Positions 8,810 to 17,919 of a stretch of 64,000 bases of DNA are shown here, piece after piece. The DNA is taken from the NCBI RefSeq assembly GCF_002000055.1, contig NZ_MVBD01000004.1, positions 186,001 through 250,000 on the forward strand, written 5' to 3'. Below the pieces are notes generated by a model. It was given only the letters and a program-made list of their open reading frames with translations. It searched no databases and was not told the DNA's origin. Made by a program: the position numbers and the translations under genes. How positions within the stretch are numbered: the first letter of the stretch is position 1; each line of letters opens with the position of its first letter. The DNA is from Marinicella sediminis (GTDB lineage Bacteria > Pseudomonadota > Gammaproteobacteria > Xanthomonadales > Marinicellaceae).

Positions 8810-9493
8810 TTAGACCATTTCGCTGAATTCCTGCTGAATCATTTGCCGCATTTCTGTGATGGTATGCTGATAATCATCGGTATTGAAGATCGCTGAGCCT
8901 GCCACGAATGTATCGGCACCGGCCCTGGCAATTTCTGCGATGTTGCTGACTTTAACTCCGCCATCCACTTCCAACCTGATATCACGACCTGATTGATCAA
9001 TCAATTGTCGGACTTGTTTGATTTTCTCCAGGGTCTGAGGTATGAACTTTTGCCCCCCAAATCCTGGATTAACACTCATCAGCAATACCACATCAAGTTT
9101 ATCCATCACATGTTCAAGCCAATGCACTGGAGTCGCCGGATTCAGCACCAGTCCAGCCTGACATCCTGACTCTTTGATCAGTGCAAGCGAACGGTCAACG
9201 TGTTCAGTAGCTTCCGGGTGAAAAGTGATGATACTGGCCCCGGCTTTGACGAAATCACCTATGATCCGATCCACCGGCTTGACCATCAGATGGACGTCAA
9301 TGGGGGCAGTGATTCCATGATTCCTCAAAGCTTCCAGAACCAACGGACCAATCGTCAGATTGGGCACGTAGTGGTTATCCATCACATCAAAGTGTACCCA
9401 GTCGGCACCAGCCTTTAGAACATTGAGGGTTTCCTCACCCAGGCGGGCGAAATCAGCAGACAGAATGGATGGTGCAATGATGAACTGAGACAT
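8810..9493 (-). CDS. rpe: Ribulose-phosphate 3-epimerase
   Basis: It interconverts ribulose 5-phosphate and xylulose 5-phosphate in the pentose phosphate pathway. It is a TIM barrel with the family signatures [28 protein letters not shown] (metal His and Asp), [24 protein letters not shown] and GSAIF. The start at 9493 (MSQFIIAPS) gives 227 residues, matching E. coli Rpe (225); the frame extends to 9532 with 13 extra residues that look non-conserved. It lies between djlA and the PepSY gene. Confidence 0.95.
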   Translation of the reverse strand: MSQFIIAPSILSADFARLGEETLNVLKAGADWVHFDVMDNHYVPNLTIGPLVLEALRNHGITAPIDVHLMVKPVDRIIGDFVKAGASIITFHPEATEHVDRSLALIKESGCQAGLVLNPATPVHWLEHVMDKLDVVLLMSVNPGFGGQKFIPQTLEKIKQVRQLIDQSGRDIRLEVDGGVKVSNIAEIARAGADTFVAGSAIFNTDDYQHTITEMRQMIQQEFSEMV

Positions 9494-9553
9494 GGGTGAA
9501 TGGGGGTTATCTAAAGCAGTAAAGTTTGTCATTGAGTGTTCAGGATGTCAACA

Positions 9554-10354
9554 TCACCAGCCTTTTAATTCCTTCACCCGCTCCCAGGCTAGCTGAACTT
9601 GTTTGGCTTTTTCTTCCGCCACTTTCATCATTTCAGGTGGCAACCCTTTGGAAACCAGCTTATCTGGGTGATGTTGACTCATGAGTCGTTTGTAAGCCCG
9701 TCTGATGGTCGTCTTATTGTCTTCCTGGGAGACCCCCAACACCTGAAAAGGGTTATAAGGAGCCTGTTGGTTCCTGGAGTGGCGTTGTTGTTGGTTTTGT
9801 TTGTTATTTGGGTTGTGTTGATATCCGCCGGTGGTTCTGGCACTGCGCATTTTCAACATGGCCTGTAACAAGGGCAATGGATAACCAATCTGCTGACAAA
9901 CTTCCGCCAGTAAATCATATTCAGGCTGAGAAATCTGACCATCGGCTTCTGCCACATCAATCAACATTTCCAAAAATATCTGCTTCAGTGACAATGAACG
10001 CCGGGCGGCCTTACCGAACTGGCTCAACGCCTGCTCAATGCGGTACCCTGACTGTTTGCCTTTATTGAAGAGATTAATCGCCTGCTGTCGCATTTCTGCG
10101 GTCAGTTGCATGTGCTGCATGATGCCTTCGGTGCGTTCAATTTCAACCGGTGAAACCCGGCCATCCACTTTGGCCAGTTTACCCATGCTCAGGAACAAGG
10201 CATTGAAAAAACGCTGTTGAGTGATGCGCTTGTTTTCACCCGGGCTGTTACCAGTGATTCGCTGTTCAATGGAATGACCCAACCAGGCGCAAACCAACAT
10301 GCCAAGCCAACCACCCAGTTTAAATCCAATGATGCTTCCTATAATTATGCCCAT
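9554..10354 (-). CDS. djlA: DjlA-type membrane co-chaperone (TerB + J domain)
   Basis: The protein is anchored by an N-terminal Gly-rich transmembrane segment (residues 1-30, GXXXG-like, as in the dimerising DjlA anchor). A TerB-like helical domain follows at about 45-160, then a Gln/Asn-rich linker (about 172-193), then a C-terminal J domain with the HPD tripeptide (HHPDKL). Such proteins stimulate DnaK and, in E. coli, affect Rcs-controlled capsule synthesis. Its 266 residues are close to E. coli DjlA (271). It is divergent from purC and is first in the minus-strand run to mazG. Confidence 0.9.
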   Translation of the reverse strand: MGIIIGSIIGFKLGGWLGMLVCAWLGHSIEQRITGNSPGENKRITQQRFFNALFLSMGKLAKVDGRVSPVEIERTEGIMQHMQLTAEMRQQAINLFNKGKQSGYRIEQALSQFGKAARRSLSLKQIFLEMLIDVAEADGQISQPEYDLLAEVCQQIGYPLPLLQAMLKMRSARTTGGYQHNPNNKQNQQQRHSRNQQAPYNPFQVLGVSQEDNKTTIRRAYKRLMSQHHPDKLVSKGLPPEMMKVAEEKAKQVQLAWERVKELKGW

Positions 10355-10417
10355 ACTAATGATTGCTTCGCTTCCTGACCATCGTTAAAATACCCGTTTT
10401 CTATATGCGGGCACCTC

Positions 10418-11281
10418 ATGCAGATTCAATTACCAAAAATTCATCAAGGCAAAGTCAGGGATGTCTACGAGGTCGATGAAAAACACTTGCTGATGGTTGC
10501 CAGCGACCGGCTCAGCGCATTCGATGTGGTGTTACCTGACAGCATTCCTGAAAAAGGCGCATTGCTGACGCAGATTTCAAATTTCTGGTTTGATATGATG
10601 GCGCCCATTATAAAGAATCACCTCACTGAAATTCCAGTGACACAAGTCATTCCTGATGCAGACCTGGATCTGCAAAGGCGTGCAGTGGTGGTCAAGAAAC
10701 TCAAAGCACTGCCTTGCGAGGCCATCGTTCGCGGCTACATCATTGGCTCTGGCTGGAAAGATTACCAGGCCACCGGTTCAGTTTGCGGCATTGCCTTGCC
10801 GCCCAACCTGAAACAAGCCGATCAACTGGAAAAACCAATCTTCACTCCTTCGTCAAAGGCAGCGGTTGGTGATCATGATGAAAACATTTCATTCAGCCAG
10901 CTGGTCGACCTCATTGGCCTCGAACGGGCTGATCAATTGCAAGCAGTTTCCATTGAGATCTACGAAAAAGCCAGCCGGCATGCCCGGGAAAATGGTATCA
11001 TCATTGCTGACACCAAGTTTGAGTTTGGTCTGGATGAAGATGACCAACTGGTGCTGATGGACGAGGTATTAACCCCCGATTCTTCCAGATTTTGGAATGC
11101 GTCCACTTATCAGACAGGCACCAGTCCGGAAAGTTATGACAAACAATTCATCCGCGACTACCTGGAAACACTGGACTGGAATAAACAACCACCGGGACCC
11201 AAGGTGCCGGCTGAGTTGATCGCCAAAACTGCGGAGAAATACCATGAAGCCTACAAACGCATCACCGGACAGACATTCTGA
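10418..11281 (+). CDS. purC: SAICAR synthetase (PurC)
   Basis: It is a purine biosynthesis enzyme that condenses CAIR with aspartate using ATP. Motifs are GKVRDVYEVDE and SDRLSAFDVVLPD at the N-terminus, EAIVRGYIIGSGWKDY, IADTKFEFG, and VLTPDSSRFW. At 287 residues it is the long form found in many proteobacteria and yeast, not the 237-residue E. coli form. It is transcribed away from djlA; a TAAAAT box lies at 10385-10390, but I could not match a clear -35. Confidence 0.96.
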   Translation: MQIQLPKIHQGKVRDVYEVDEKHLLMVASDRLSAFDVVLPDSIPEKGALLTQISNFWFDMMAPIIKNHLTEIPVTQVIPDADLDLQRRAVVVKKLKALPCEAIVRGYIIGSGWKDYQATGSVCGIALPPNLKQADQLEKPIFTPSSKAAVGDHDENISFSQLVDLIGLERADQLQAVSIEIYEKASRHARENGIIIADTKFEFGLDEDDQLVLMDEVLTPDSSRFWNASTYQTGTSPESYDKQFIRDYLETLDWNKQPPGPKVPAELIAKTAEKYHEAYKRITGQTF

Positions 11282-11285
11282 CAGC

Positions 11286-11714
11286 ATGAAGCAGTTGATG
11301 ACTGAGTACCACAAATCTCACCTCAACCGCACCAATCAGCTCATCCACTATGTCTGCGTACCTTTGATTTTCTGGTCTATTTCGGCTGCCTTGTGGACCC
11401 TGAAACTCCCACTGGTCATCAATGCTGCAATCGTCATGACCAGTTTACTGATGTTGTATTACTTACTCAAAAGCATCAAAGTGTTTGCCACCATGTTGCT
11501 GTTTACCCTTGCCTGCCTGGCCATCAATTACGGGTTGGAATCAATGGGTTTACCCTTGCTTTGGATAGCTGTTGTGGTGTTTGTTTTGGCCTGGATTGGA
11601 CAATTCATCGGCCACCACATCGAAGGCAAAAAACCATCTTTTTTCCAGGATTTGCAATTTTTGCTGATCGGACCTGCCTGGGTGGTATTTAAATTTTTTA
11701 ACATCCGTTTGTAA
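11286..11714 (+). CDS. Mpo1-like (DUF962) integral membrane protein
   Basis: It is a small multi-pass membrane protein of 143 residues. It matches the Mpo1/YGL010w-like family, whose yeast member is an Fe2+-dependent dioxygenase of 2-hydroxy fatty acids. The family His residues appear: YHKSHLNRTNQLIHY near the N-terminus, and GHHIEGKKPSF near residue 110. Four or five hydrophobic segments lie between them. The start at 11286 follows the purC stop by 4 bases; the frame also runs upstream inside purC (11244). Substrate in this organism is unknown. Confidence 0.8.
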   Translation: MKQLMTEYHKSHLNRTNQLIHYVCVPLIFWSISAALWTLKLPLVINAAIVMTSLLMLYYLLKSIKVFATMLLFTLACLAINYGLESMGLPLLWIAVVVFVLAWIGQFIGHHIEGKKPSFFQDLQFLLIGPAWVVFKFFNIRL

Positions 11715-11838
11715 GCGGCGACACCCACTGGTGTTTTGGGCTGGTTCGGCAGCCAACAAATGATGTTGAATCATGACCTGCTAACATCGTCTTTACTTTG
11801 CCTTAACAAGCCACTTATATAATGGGCTATCTCAGACT

Positions 11839-12579
11839 TTGACCGACACTTCATTGGAGCATAATCCTGCCAATACCCTCTGGCAACACCAGCCATTCCT
11901 GACTCACTGGTTAAAACATGCGGTGATACCTGTTGTCATCCTGGTGTCACTGCTTGCCTTACCTAAGCCGTGGATCGCATACCAGGAGCCACTGCTTCCT
12001 GTTTTGGAACTGACAATCACTCCACAAACCAGCAATCCGGTTCAGGACACAGAACAGCCAAAACCTAAACCTGTTGAGCCATCAATCACCCCCAAAACTG
12101 CAAGCAAACCACCTCCAACTCAATCAGTTGCACCAGCCAATCGTCAAAAGCCTCAGCCTCAGTCGCAGATCACCTCAGCATCACTGCCATCTAATCCCTC
12201 AGCTGAACGGGCCGAAGCCAAACAACCTGAAGCTGCTGAACCAAACACCCACAACAAACTCACCAGTGGCGACATCCTGCTGATGGCCAGCAAACGTACA
12301 TCAGTGGCCATATCAGCTGATTTTCAGGCCCGCAGCGGCCCTGCTAAAAATTTTTACATCCCTCAACAAGAAATTGAAAACTGGCTGAATGACATCCCTT
12401 TCCTTGATGAATCCGTTGACCAACCCACCATCCAAATGCGTTTTTACCCAGATGGCATTGAAGGGCACATTGAAAAGTTTTTTGATAAAATCACCATCAG
12501 TAAAACCTTCACCACCAAATACGGCACCAAGATTCACTGTGCATTGATCGGAGTCATCGCCGCCTGTAGTTGGAAATAA
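11839..12579 (+). CDS. TonB-like anchored protein of unknown function
   Basis: The 246-residue protein has a single N-terminal transmembrane segment (about 26-44) followed by a long Pro/Gln/Ser/Lys-rich periplasmic linker (about 65-140) and a small C-terminal folded region ending in two Cys (IHCALIG..ACSW). This layout recalls TonB or GspC-like envelope-spanning proteins, but I do not see a TonB C-terminal signature. The start is uncertain: TTG 11839 lies only about 10 bases from the likely transcription start (TATAAT at 11818-11823), and TTG 11854 or GTG 11926 are alternatives. Function unknown. Confidence 0.6.
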   Translation: MTDTSLEHNPANTLWQHQPFLTHWLKHAVIPVVILVSLLALPKPWIAYQEPLLPVLELTITPQTSNPVQDTEQPKPKPVEPSITPKTASKPPPTQSVAPANRQKPQPQSQITSASLPSNPSAERAEAKQPEAAEPNTHNKLTSGDILLMASKRTSVAISADFQARSGPAKNFYIPQQEIENWLNDIPFLDESVDQPTIQMRFYPDGIEGHIEKFFDKITISKTFTTKYGTKIHCALIGVIAACSWK

Positions 12580-12588
12580 TCAGACCAT

Positions 12589-13482
12589 TCAATAGGGACT
12601 ATGCTGGCCCTTGGGTTGATTTTTGAATCTGCGGTGCACCCACAGGTATTGATCTGGGTAACGGTTGATTTGTTGTTCAAATAATTGGTTGATTGCCTGT
12701 GCCGCAACTTGCTCATCCATCTGGCCCAGCTCGACCCATTCGGGCAACACCTCAATGTGCCATTGACCAACACTTGTTCTAAAACAAAACCAGGGAATCA
12801 CCGGCACGCCCCTGGATGCCAGTTTATGGGTACCTGTGGTGGTGGCCGCAGGGACTCCAAAAAAGTCACTGAAACGCACCTGGTAGGAAAAATTCTGGTC
12901 TGGGGCATAATACACTGGATGACCGGATTGAACTGAGGCCAACAGACTGCGGATGTTCTTTTTATCGATCAGTTTATCCACAAAAGCCAACCTGGCCTGT
13001 TCCAGATGAGCTTCCAGTAATTTGTTATTGTGTTGCCGGGCCAGCATATGTCCTACCGGCAAAGCCTGGTTGTGCAACACAGCGTTTAACCCACGGATCC
13101 CCCACTCAATGGAGGTGGTGTGACAACTGAGCAGCAAGCAGCCCCTGCCTTTGTTCAAAGTCGCTTCCAGTTGCTCCAAACCACTGATTGTGAAGCTTTT
13201 CTCCACCGCTTTATGATCTGCCCACAAGGCAGAAACCATTTCCATCACCCCAAGACCCGTGCTTTGCAGGTTGCGCTTCAACAACTGTTTCCTTTCAGTG
13301 GCACTTAGTTGTGGAAAACACAGTTTGATATTAATCCTGGCAATGCGTTTACGGCTGTTGGGCAGAACAAAAAACAACCAACCAATCAGTTTTCCGAGGC
13401 GCCACCTGAAAGCCGTCGACCGCTTGGCCAGAAAGCGCGCCAAGGCCACCTGTAAATCAGTCTTTCTTCTGCTGTAGCTCAT
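12589..13482 (-). CDS. LpxL/HtrB-family lipid A acyltransferase
   Basis: The family adds secondary acyl chains to Kdo-lipid A at the inner membrane. Evidence is the LPLAT fold, with one N-terminal hydrophobic segment (LIGWLFFVLP), RIARINIKLCFPQ, the catalytic HTTSIE (an H-x4-E box as in E. coli LpxL), YYAPDQNF and the late PVIPWFCFR strand and YLWVHRRFK. Its length of about 298 is normal. Start 13482 (MSYSRRK) is preferred because an AGG lies about 7 bases upstream; ATG 13494 also lies in frame. The gene overlaps the 3' end of the GT2 gene, consistent with translational coupling. Whether it acts as LpxL or LpxM is not decidable here. Confidence 0.88.
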   Translation of the reverse strand: MSYSRRKTDLQVALARFLAKRSTAFRWRLGKLIGWLFFVLPNSRKRIARINIKLCFPQLSATERKQLLKRNLQSTGLGVMEMVSALWADHKAVEKSFTISGLEQLEATLNKGRGCLLLSCHTTSIEWGIRGLNAVLHNQALPVGHMLARQHNNKLLEAHLEQARLAFVDKLIDKKNIRSLLASVQSGHPVYYAPDQNFSYQVRFSDFFGVPAATTTGTHKLASRGVPVIPWFCFRTSVGQWHIEVLPEWVELGQMDEQVAAQAINQLFEQQINRYPDQYLWVHRRFKNQPKGQHSPY

Positions 13483-14209
13483 ACAACCTGGCATATTTCA
13501 GATAAGCATAATAGCTGTTTAAGGTGGCATTGATCACCCCGGCCACACCATTAAAAACTTGTCTTTTGATGATGTATTGACGAAAAAAATAGAACACCGG
13601 ATAGAGAAACAGTCGAAACGGACTGCAGCGTTTTCCCCGATCAAATTTTTGCTGAGCTGCCAATGCAGAATAGCGATTGATTTTCTCCAGTTTCACCTGA
13701 ATAGAAGTTTCACCGTAATGTTTGAATGGGGCATATAGTTTGCGCACCACTCCATCAACCTGAATGGATTCATGCACCAAATCCCGGCTCATGTGGGCTT
13801 TTGTTCGGTTAAACAAGCGAATGAACTCATTTCGCTTCACCCACGGATGTGCCCAGTGCCAGAAAACCCATTCAATCCGTGGCAAATTATAGCCATCGGC
13901 TTTTGGTTCCCGGGTTTTCCATCGTTGCATTTTTTTAACTGAAGCAGGAGTCAGGCATTCATCAGCATCCAATAACATCACCCAATCATGCGTTGCCAGG
14001 TTGATGGCATCTTGTTTTTGCTCAGAAAAACCTTTGAAGGATTGTTGGTGGAATTTAACCTTGGGATGCTGTTTTACCAATGCCACGGTATCATCTTCGC
14101 TGAACGAATCCAGTACCACGATTTCTTCAGCCCATTGTAAACTTTCCAGACATTTAACAATGGTTTTCGCCGAATTAAAACACGTCACCACCGCACTGAC
14201 TTTATTCAT
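13457..14209 (-). CDS. Family 2 glycosyltransferase, WaaE/KdtX-like
   Basis: This 250-residue enzyme has the GT-A start SAVVTCFNSA, the EEIVVLDSFSEDDT segment and the metal-binding DADE (LLDADECL). Similar beta-glucosyltransferases (WaaE, LgtF) add Glc to the LPS inner core heptose. It sits between the O-antigen ligase and a lipid A acyltransferase, so an LPS-core role is likely. It overlaps the ligase stop by 8 bases. The C-terminal part carries a basic, aromatic helix (FRQYIIKRQVF), perhaps membrane-peripheral. Confidence 0.85.
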   Translation of the reverse strand: MNKVSAVVTCFNSAKTIVKCLESLQWAEEIVVLDSFSEDDTVALVKQHPKVKFHQQSFKGFSEQKQDAINLATHDWVMLLDADECLTPASVKKMQRWKTREPKADGYNLPRIEWVFWHWAHPWVKRNEFIRLFNRTKAHMSRDLVHESIQVDGVVRKLYAPFKHYGETSIQVKLEKINRYSALAAQQKFDRGKRCSPFRLFLYPVFYFFRQYIIKRQVFNGVAGVINATLNSYYAYLKYARLYELQQKKD

Positions 14210-15413
14210 TTTTTAAACCGCCGCACAGCATCATCAACATCCACCACAAACAAATTGACCAAAAAGAAGAAAACAAAGAGTACAGTGACACCACCGGCAG
14301 TAATGCCGCCATCAAAGCCACCCCAAATGGCCAGATCAAGGGGTCCCGGAACCGCTGCCGGCAGGCATTGAACAATAACCACACCATCCAGGCCATAACC
14401 AACAACCCTATGGTACCTGTTTCAGCCATGATTTCAAGCACCCAATGATGGGCATGCAAGGCTTTGCCGTGCTGAGCCACCCACACGTCATCTGCGCTCG
14501 CATGACGTTCATAGGCTTGTCTGAAAGCCCGCGGTCCAACACCGTTGAGTGGATGTTCAAGGTACATATTCACAGCTGTTTGCCAGATGGGAAGGCGATC
14601 TGCAAGGGCAAAATCAATGGCCTGCCGCTCGCCGGTCATGAGTTGCATTGAGCGTTCAATGCGTTGTTGAAAATCAGCGGAAAACTGCCACAATAACACG
14701 CCACCAATAACCAGCAACAACAAAGACTTACCCAATAGCAGCAAGCGCCTGCCCCTGACATGATGCCACCAGAATATCAACATCACAAATGCCGCCATCA
14801 ACCAGGCTGAGCGGGTACCACTGAGCACCACAATGATGAGTAACCAAATAATCACCAGCCATCTCAACCAGGCATTCCTGGGTTTTACCCATACCAAAAC
14901 CAGAGGCAAAAACAAGGCCAGTACCGGCCCCAGTTTGACATTGTGACCAAACAACCCGCTCAAACGACCCGGATAAGATGTCAGGCCCAATAGATTACGC
15001 CCCCAGATGGCCTGTACTGCGGCATCCACACACCAACACAACATCAATACAGCCATCACCTTCAGGATTTGGCGGCATAAATCGACACAACGGGGGTGAG
15101 ATAACAACACCAAACCTGCCAAATAAAACCGCACCTGTCCCAGGGTGATCAGCCAGCTTTTTTCGGGCCACAGTGAATCCAGCGATGCCACCGTGGTCAT
15201 CAACATCATACCGGCAAACACCTGGGTGAATAAGCGGATGTGCCGGGGTTTGAAAATGTCACTGCCCTGTCTGACCAATATCACCAGCCCCCAACCGGCG
15301 AGGACCAACAGCGGCAACTCAGCCAATCTGCCAAACGGCAGCAAGGCAATAATGGACACATAAAGCGTGACCAAACAACGCTCCTGCCATTGGTTTGCTG
15401 TGGCTCTATTCAC
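14202..15413 (-). CDS. O-antigen ligase (WaaL family)
   Basis: This is a polytopic inner-membrane protein with about 11-12 hydrophobic segments and a long periplasmic loop near the C-terminus carrying the Wzy_C-type pattern (HPLNGVGPRAFRQAYERH, then HAHHWVLEIMAETG). WaaL joins undecaprenyl-linked O-antigen to the lipid A core. GTG 15413 is chosen because it overlaps the stop of the upstream glycosyltransferase and leaves about 403 residues; the open frame runs to 15512 but would add 33 unconserved residues. An O-polymerase (Wzy) cannot be excluded from sequence alone. Confidence 0.82.
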   Translation of the reverse strand: MNRATANQWQERCLVTLYVSIIALLPFGRLAELPLLVLAGWGLVILVRQGSDIFKPRHIRLFTQVFAGMMLMTTVASLDSLWPEKSWLITLGQVRFYLAGLVLLSHPRCVDLCRQILKVMAVLMLCWCVDAAVQAIWGRNLLGLTSYPGRLSGLFGHNVKLGPVLALFLPLVLVWVKPRNAWLRWLVIIWLLIIVVLSGTRSAWLMAAFVMLIFWWHHVRGRRLLLLGKSLLLLVIGGVLLWQFSADFQQRIERSMQLMTGERQAIDFALADRLPIWQTAVNMYLEHPLNGVGPRAFRQAYERHASADDVWVAQHGKALHAHHWVLEIMAETGTIGLLVMAWMVWLLFNACRQRFRDPLIWPFGVALMAALLPVVSLYSLFSSFWSICLWWMLMMLCGGLKNE

Positions 15414-16536
15414 ACCTTTGTTCCAGTAACTGATGGTACAGACTGACGGTTTCTGTGAACATGCGTTGATTGGAAAATGGACTGTGTGACTTGACCTCAG
15501 AAGGCTGATCAAGCAATTGATTGATGCTGTCGGTCAGGGCACTGATGTTACCGGCCGGCACCAATCCTTCAGGGAACAACTGAGCCATCACTTCCTGCAC
15601 CCCGCCCATGGCAAAGCCAACCACCGGCACACCCATGCTGAGGGCTTCAAGTACGGTGCGACCAAAGCTTTCCGGCTTGTTATTCACCGAAACCACCAGA
15701 TCAACGCATTGATAAAGACTGGGCATATCACGTTCCACCCCCAGCCAACACACCCGCTCAGTTAACTGCAATTGTTCCAATCGCCTGATCATTTCACCGG
15801 CATAACCAGAATCTTCAGGTTCAGCAGTCAGCAACAGAACCACATCAGCTGGCGCTTGCTGCAACCACGGCAACAGGTTTTCCAGTCCTTTCAACCTGGT
15901 TAACCGGCCTGGAAGGAGAACTTTCCTGCAGGATTGAATGTGCGGATGCTTGCGCTGCCATTGCCGTAACCATTCTGCAGGGATTTTATGGTTTGGGTTA
16001 AAGGCCTCGCTGATGCCCCGATAGATGACCACCGGATCTGCTTTGAGGTGGCGCTGATAGTTTTCCTGTAAATAACTGCGGGCTGTTTCGGACACTGCGA
16101 TGACCTGATCACTGGAAGCCATGATGGCCGAATACCGGTTGACAGAGTGCAGACCATGTAAGGTGGTTATGAACAAGGGTTTATGAGTCATTTTCCTGAT
16201 CGCCAGATGACACATCCATGCCGGCACCCTGGAACGGGCATGTACCACATCGGGCTTTAACTGTTCCAGGATTTGACGCAGCTTCGCTGATTTGAAGAAC
16301 ATCATTACAGATTTGCTGGCAACATCCATTTGAATGTGTTCGATCCCAGCCAGGTTCAATTGCTCAACCATTTGACCACCAGCGGAAATGACCACCGGAC
16401 GATGTCCGTTTTGCAATAAATGGTTGGCAAATTCAATCGTGCCTCGTTCGACCCCACCCACATGTAAGCGAGGCACCACCTGAACCACAGTGAGTCCGGC
16501 AACGGGAGGCTTGCTATCAGGGTTGGCAGGATTCAT
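15406..16536 (-). CDS. Family 4 glycosyltransferase
   Basis: The 376-residue protein is a GT-B retaining glycosyltransferase. The N-terminal nucleotide-free domain carries the GGVERGT loop. The C-terminal domain has LLPGRLTRLKG and the E-x7-E motif in PESFGRTVLEALSMGVPVVG. It likely adds a sugar to the LPS core or O-antigen, given that it begins a four-gene LPS block with overlapping junctions. The exact sugar donor is not readable. Confidence 0.87.
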   Translation of the reverse strand: MNPANPDSKPPVAGLTVVQVVPRLHVGGVERGTIEFANHLLQNGHRPVVISAGGQMVEQLNLAGIEHIQMDVASKSVMMFFKSAKLRQILEQLKPDVVHARSRVPAWMCHLAIRKMTHKPLFITTLHGLHSVNRYSAIMASSDQVIAVSETARSYLQENYQRHLKADPVVIYRGISEAFNPNHKIPAEWLRQWQRKHPHIQSCRKVLLPGRLTRLKGLENLLPWLQQAPADVVLLLTAEPEDSGYAGEMIRRLEQLQLTERVCWLGVERDMPSLYQCVDLVVSVNNKPESFGRTVLEALSMGVPVVGFAMGGVQEVMAQLFPEGLVPAGNISALTDSINQLLDQPSEVKSHSPFSNQRMFTETVSLYHQLLEQRCE

Positions 16537-16586
16537 GCAACATGACCAGCGAAGACACCATGGTCATTCATCTGGCAGGTTGTGGT

Positions 16587-16772
16587 TTATGGTGTATCTA
16601 AAATGAATTTGGCACCACAGTATTCACAAACCGCTTCACCGGTTTTCTCTATGGGCAAATAAACCTTGGGGTGTGAGTTCCAGATGGCCATCTCTTTGGT
16701 TGGGCATGAGATGGGCAGGTCACTTTGTTTCACATGATACACTTTTTGTGTGTTGGCCGCTTTTTCATTCAT
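16587..16772 (-). CDS. CHCC-type zinc-finger protein
   Basis: This 61-residue protein carries Cys-x(n)-His-x(n)-Cys-x2-Cys (ISCP, SHPKVYLPI, VCEYCGAKF), the zf-CHCC pattern shared with the NDUFS6 complex I subunit. Small bacterial copies are widespread and have no assigned function. It ends 50 bases before the GT4 start on the same strand and may share its transcript. Confidence 0.85.
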   Translation of the reverse strand: MNEKAANTQKVYHVKQSDLPISCPTKEMAIWNSHPKVYLPIEKTGEAVCEYCGAKFILDTP

Positions 16773-16926
16773 GTTAAATCCTGTATGCTTAGTTCAATAA
16801 AATAGACTGACAGATCGTTCGAACCCATCTCCGGTATGGTGCAATCGCCAGCACACTGTGACCAGGCCTATGCAGACCATCATCAGGTCTCTATAATGGG
16901 GGAGATATTATAAACCGTGAAACCTG

Positions 16927-17868
16927 TTGAATAAAGTAAATCTATGCTGGGTCTTGTCTGATGGCAGAACGGGCCATGAAATTCAAAGCATGACCCTGGC
17001 TCAAGCAGTCAGTCACCAGGTGGTTTGCCATGCTTTCAAGCTCAACCAACCGTGGCTGGCCCTGACACCACGGGTATTGCCATTCTTCGAGCATGGCATT
17101 CAGTGGTCCCAACGGCCACCTGACACCAAGAGCACTCTACCTGAGCTGATCATCACCACCGGCAGAAGGGCTGCGGCTGTGGGAAAATGGATGAGTCGTC
17201 TGTTGCGCTCCAGGGGCCACCATTGCCAACACATCCAAATACTTAACCCCAAAGACAAGTCGGATCAGTATGACTTACTGCTGGTTCCTGAGCACGATGA
17301 ATACAGTGGCGACAATGTCATCTCTTTCAGAGGCAGTATACACCCTTACACACAAAGCTGGCATCAGAAAGAATCAGCTGCTGACGATCAATTCAATCGG
17401 TACCTGGCCATCTTGTTGGGTGATCCGGGTGTGACATACTGGCATACTGGATTTGCCAGCGAGATTCAACACATCAGGCACGCCTACCCCAATGCCCCCA
17501 TGTTCTTTTGTGCCTCCCCCAGACTGCCCGCTGAATACGTTGACTCAATCAAGCGACAAATGCAGAACAGTGATGCCGCCTGGTTCAGTCCGGCTGATGG
17601 TACAAACCCTTACACTGATTTACTTCGTTCCGCAAAAAAACTGTTTGTCACAACAGACAGCATCAACATGATGAATGAATGCCTGGCGTGTGCACAACCC
17701 AAGAGCTTATTAGCCGTTGGACACAGCCACTCAAAACGTCATCAAAGGTTCATCAGCCATGTTCAGCCCTTTTTCAATTCCCTGACTGATTGCTTATTTA
17801 TCCCATCACCACCCGATTCCATTGATCAGGTACTCAATCACCCAGCCTTTAAACGCATATTCAACTGA
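16927..17868 (+). CDS. ELM1-family (mitochondrial fission ELM1-like) protein
   Basis: The 313-residue soluble protein starts with LCWVLSDGRTGHE and has LIITTGRRAA, LLVPEHDE and a late VTTDSINMMNECLA segment, the pattern of the ELM1 family. It has a GT-B-like fold and often lies next to LPS core genes; its bacterial function is unproven. The start is a TTG at 16927, the only reasonable start in frame. TATAAT at 16892-16897 is a plausible -10. It ends at a bidirectional terminator. Confidence 0.8.
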   Translation: MNKVNLCWVLSDGRTGHEIQSMTLAQAVSHQVVCHAFKLNQPWLALTPRVLPFFEHGIQWSQRPPDTKSTLPELIITTGRRAAAVGKWMSRLLRSRGHHCQHIQILNPKDKSDQYDLLLVPEHDEYSGDNVISFRGSIHPYTQSWHQKESAADDQFNRYLAILLGDPGVTYWHTGFASEIQHIRHAYPNAPMFFCASPRLPAEYVDSIKRQMQNSDAAWFSPADGTNPYTDLLRSAKKLFVTTDSINMMNECLACAQPKSLLAVGHSHSKRHQRFISHVQPFFNSLTDCLFIPSPPDSIDQVLNHPAFKRIFN

Positions 17869-17899
17869 AAAAAAAAGCAGCCAAATTGACTGCTTTTTT
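17868..17899. terminator. Bidirectional intrinsic terminator
   Basis: A run of A, then GCAG, a 9-base loop, CTGC and a T-run (17871-17880 pairing with 17890-17899). It can end the ELM1 gene on the plus strand and the secreted-protein gene on the minus strand. Confidence 0.85.
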
Positions 17900-17919
17900 C
17901 ATGCATTGCTCAATGTCAG

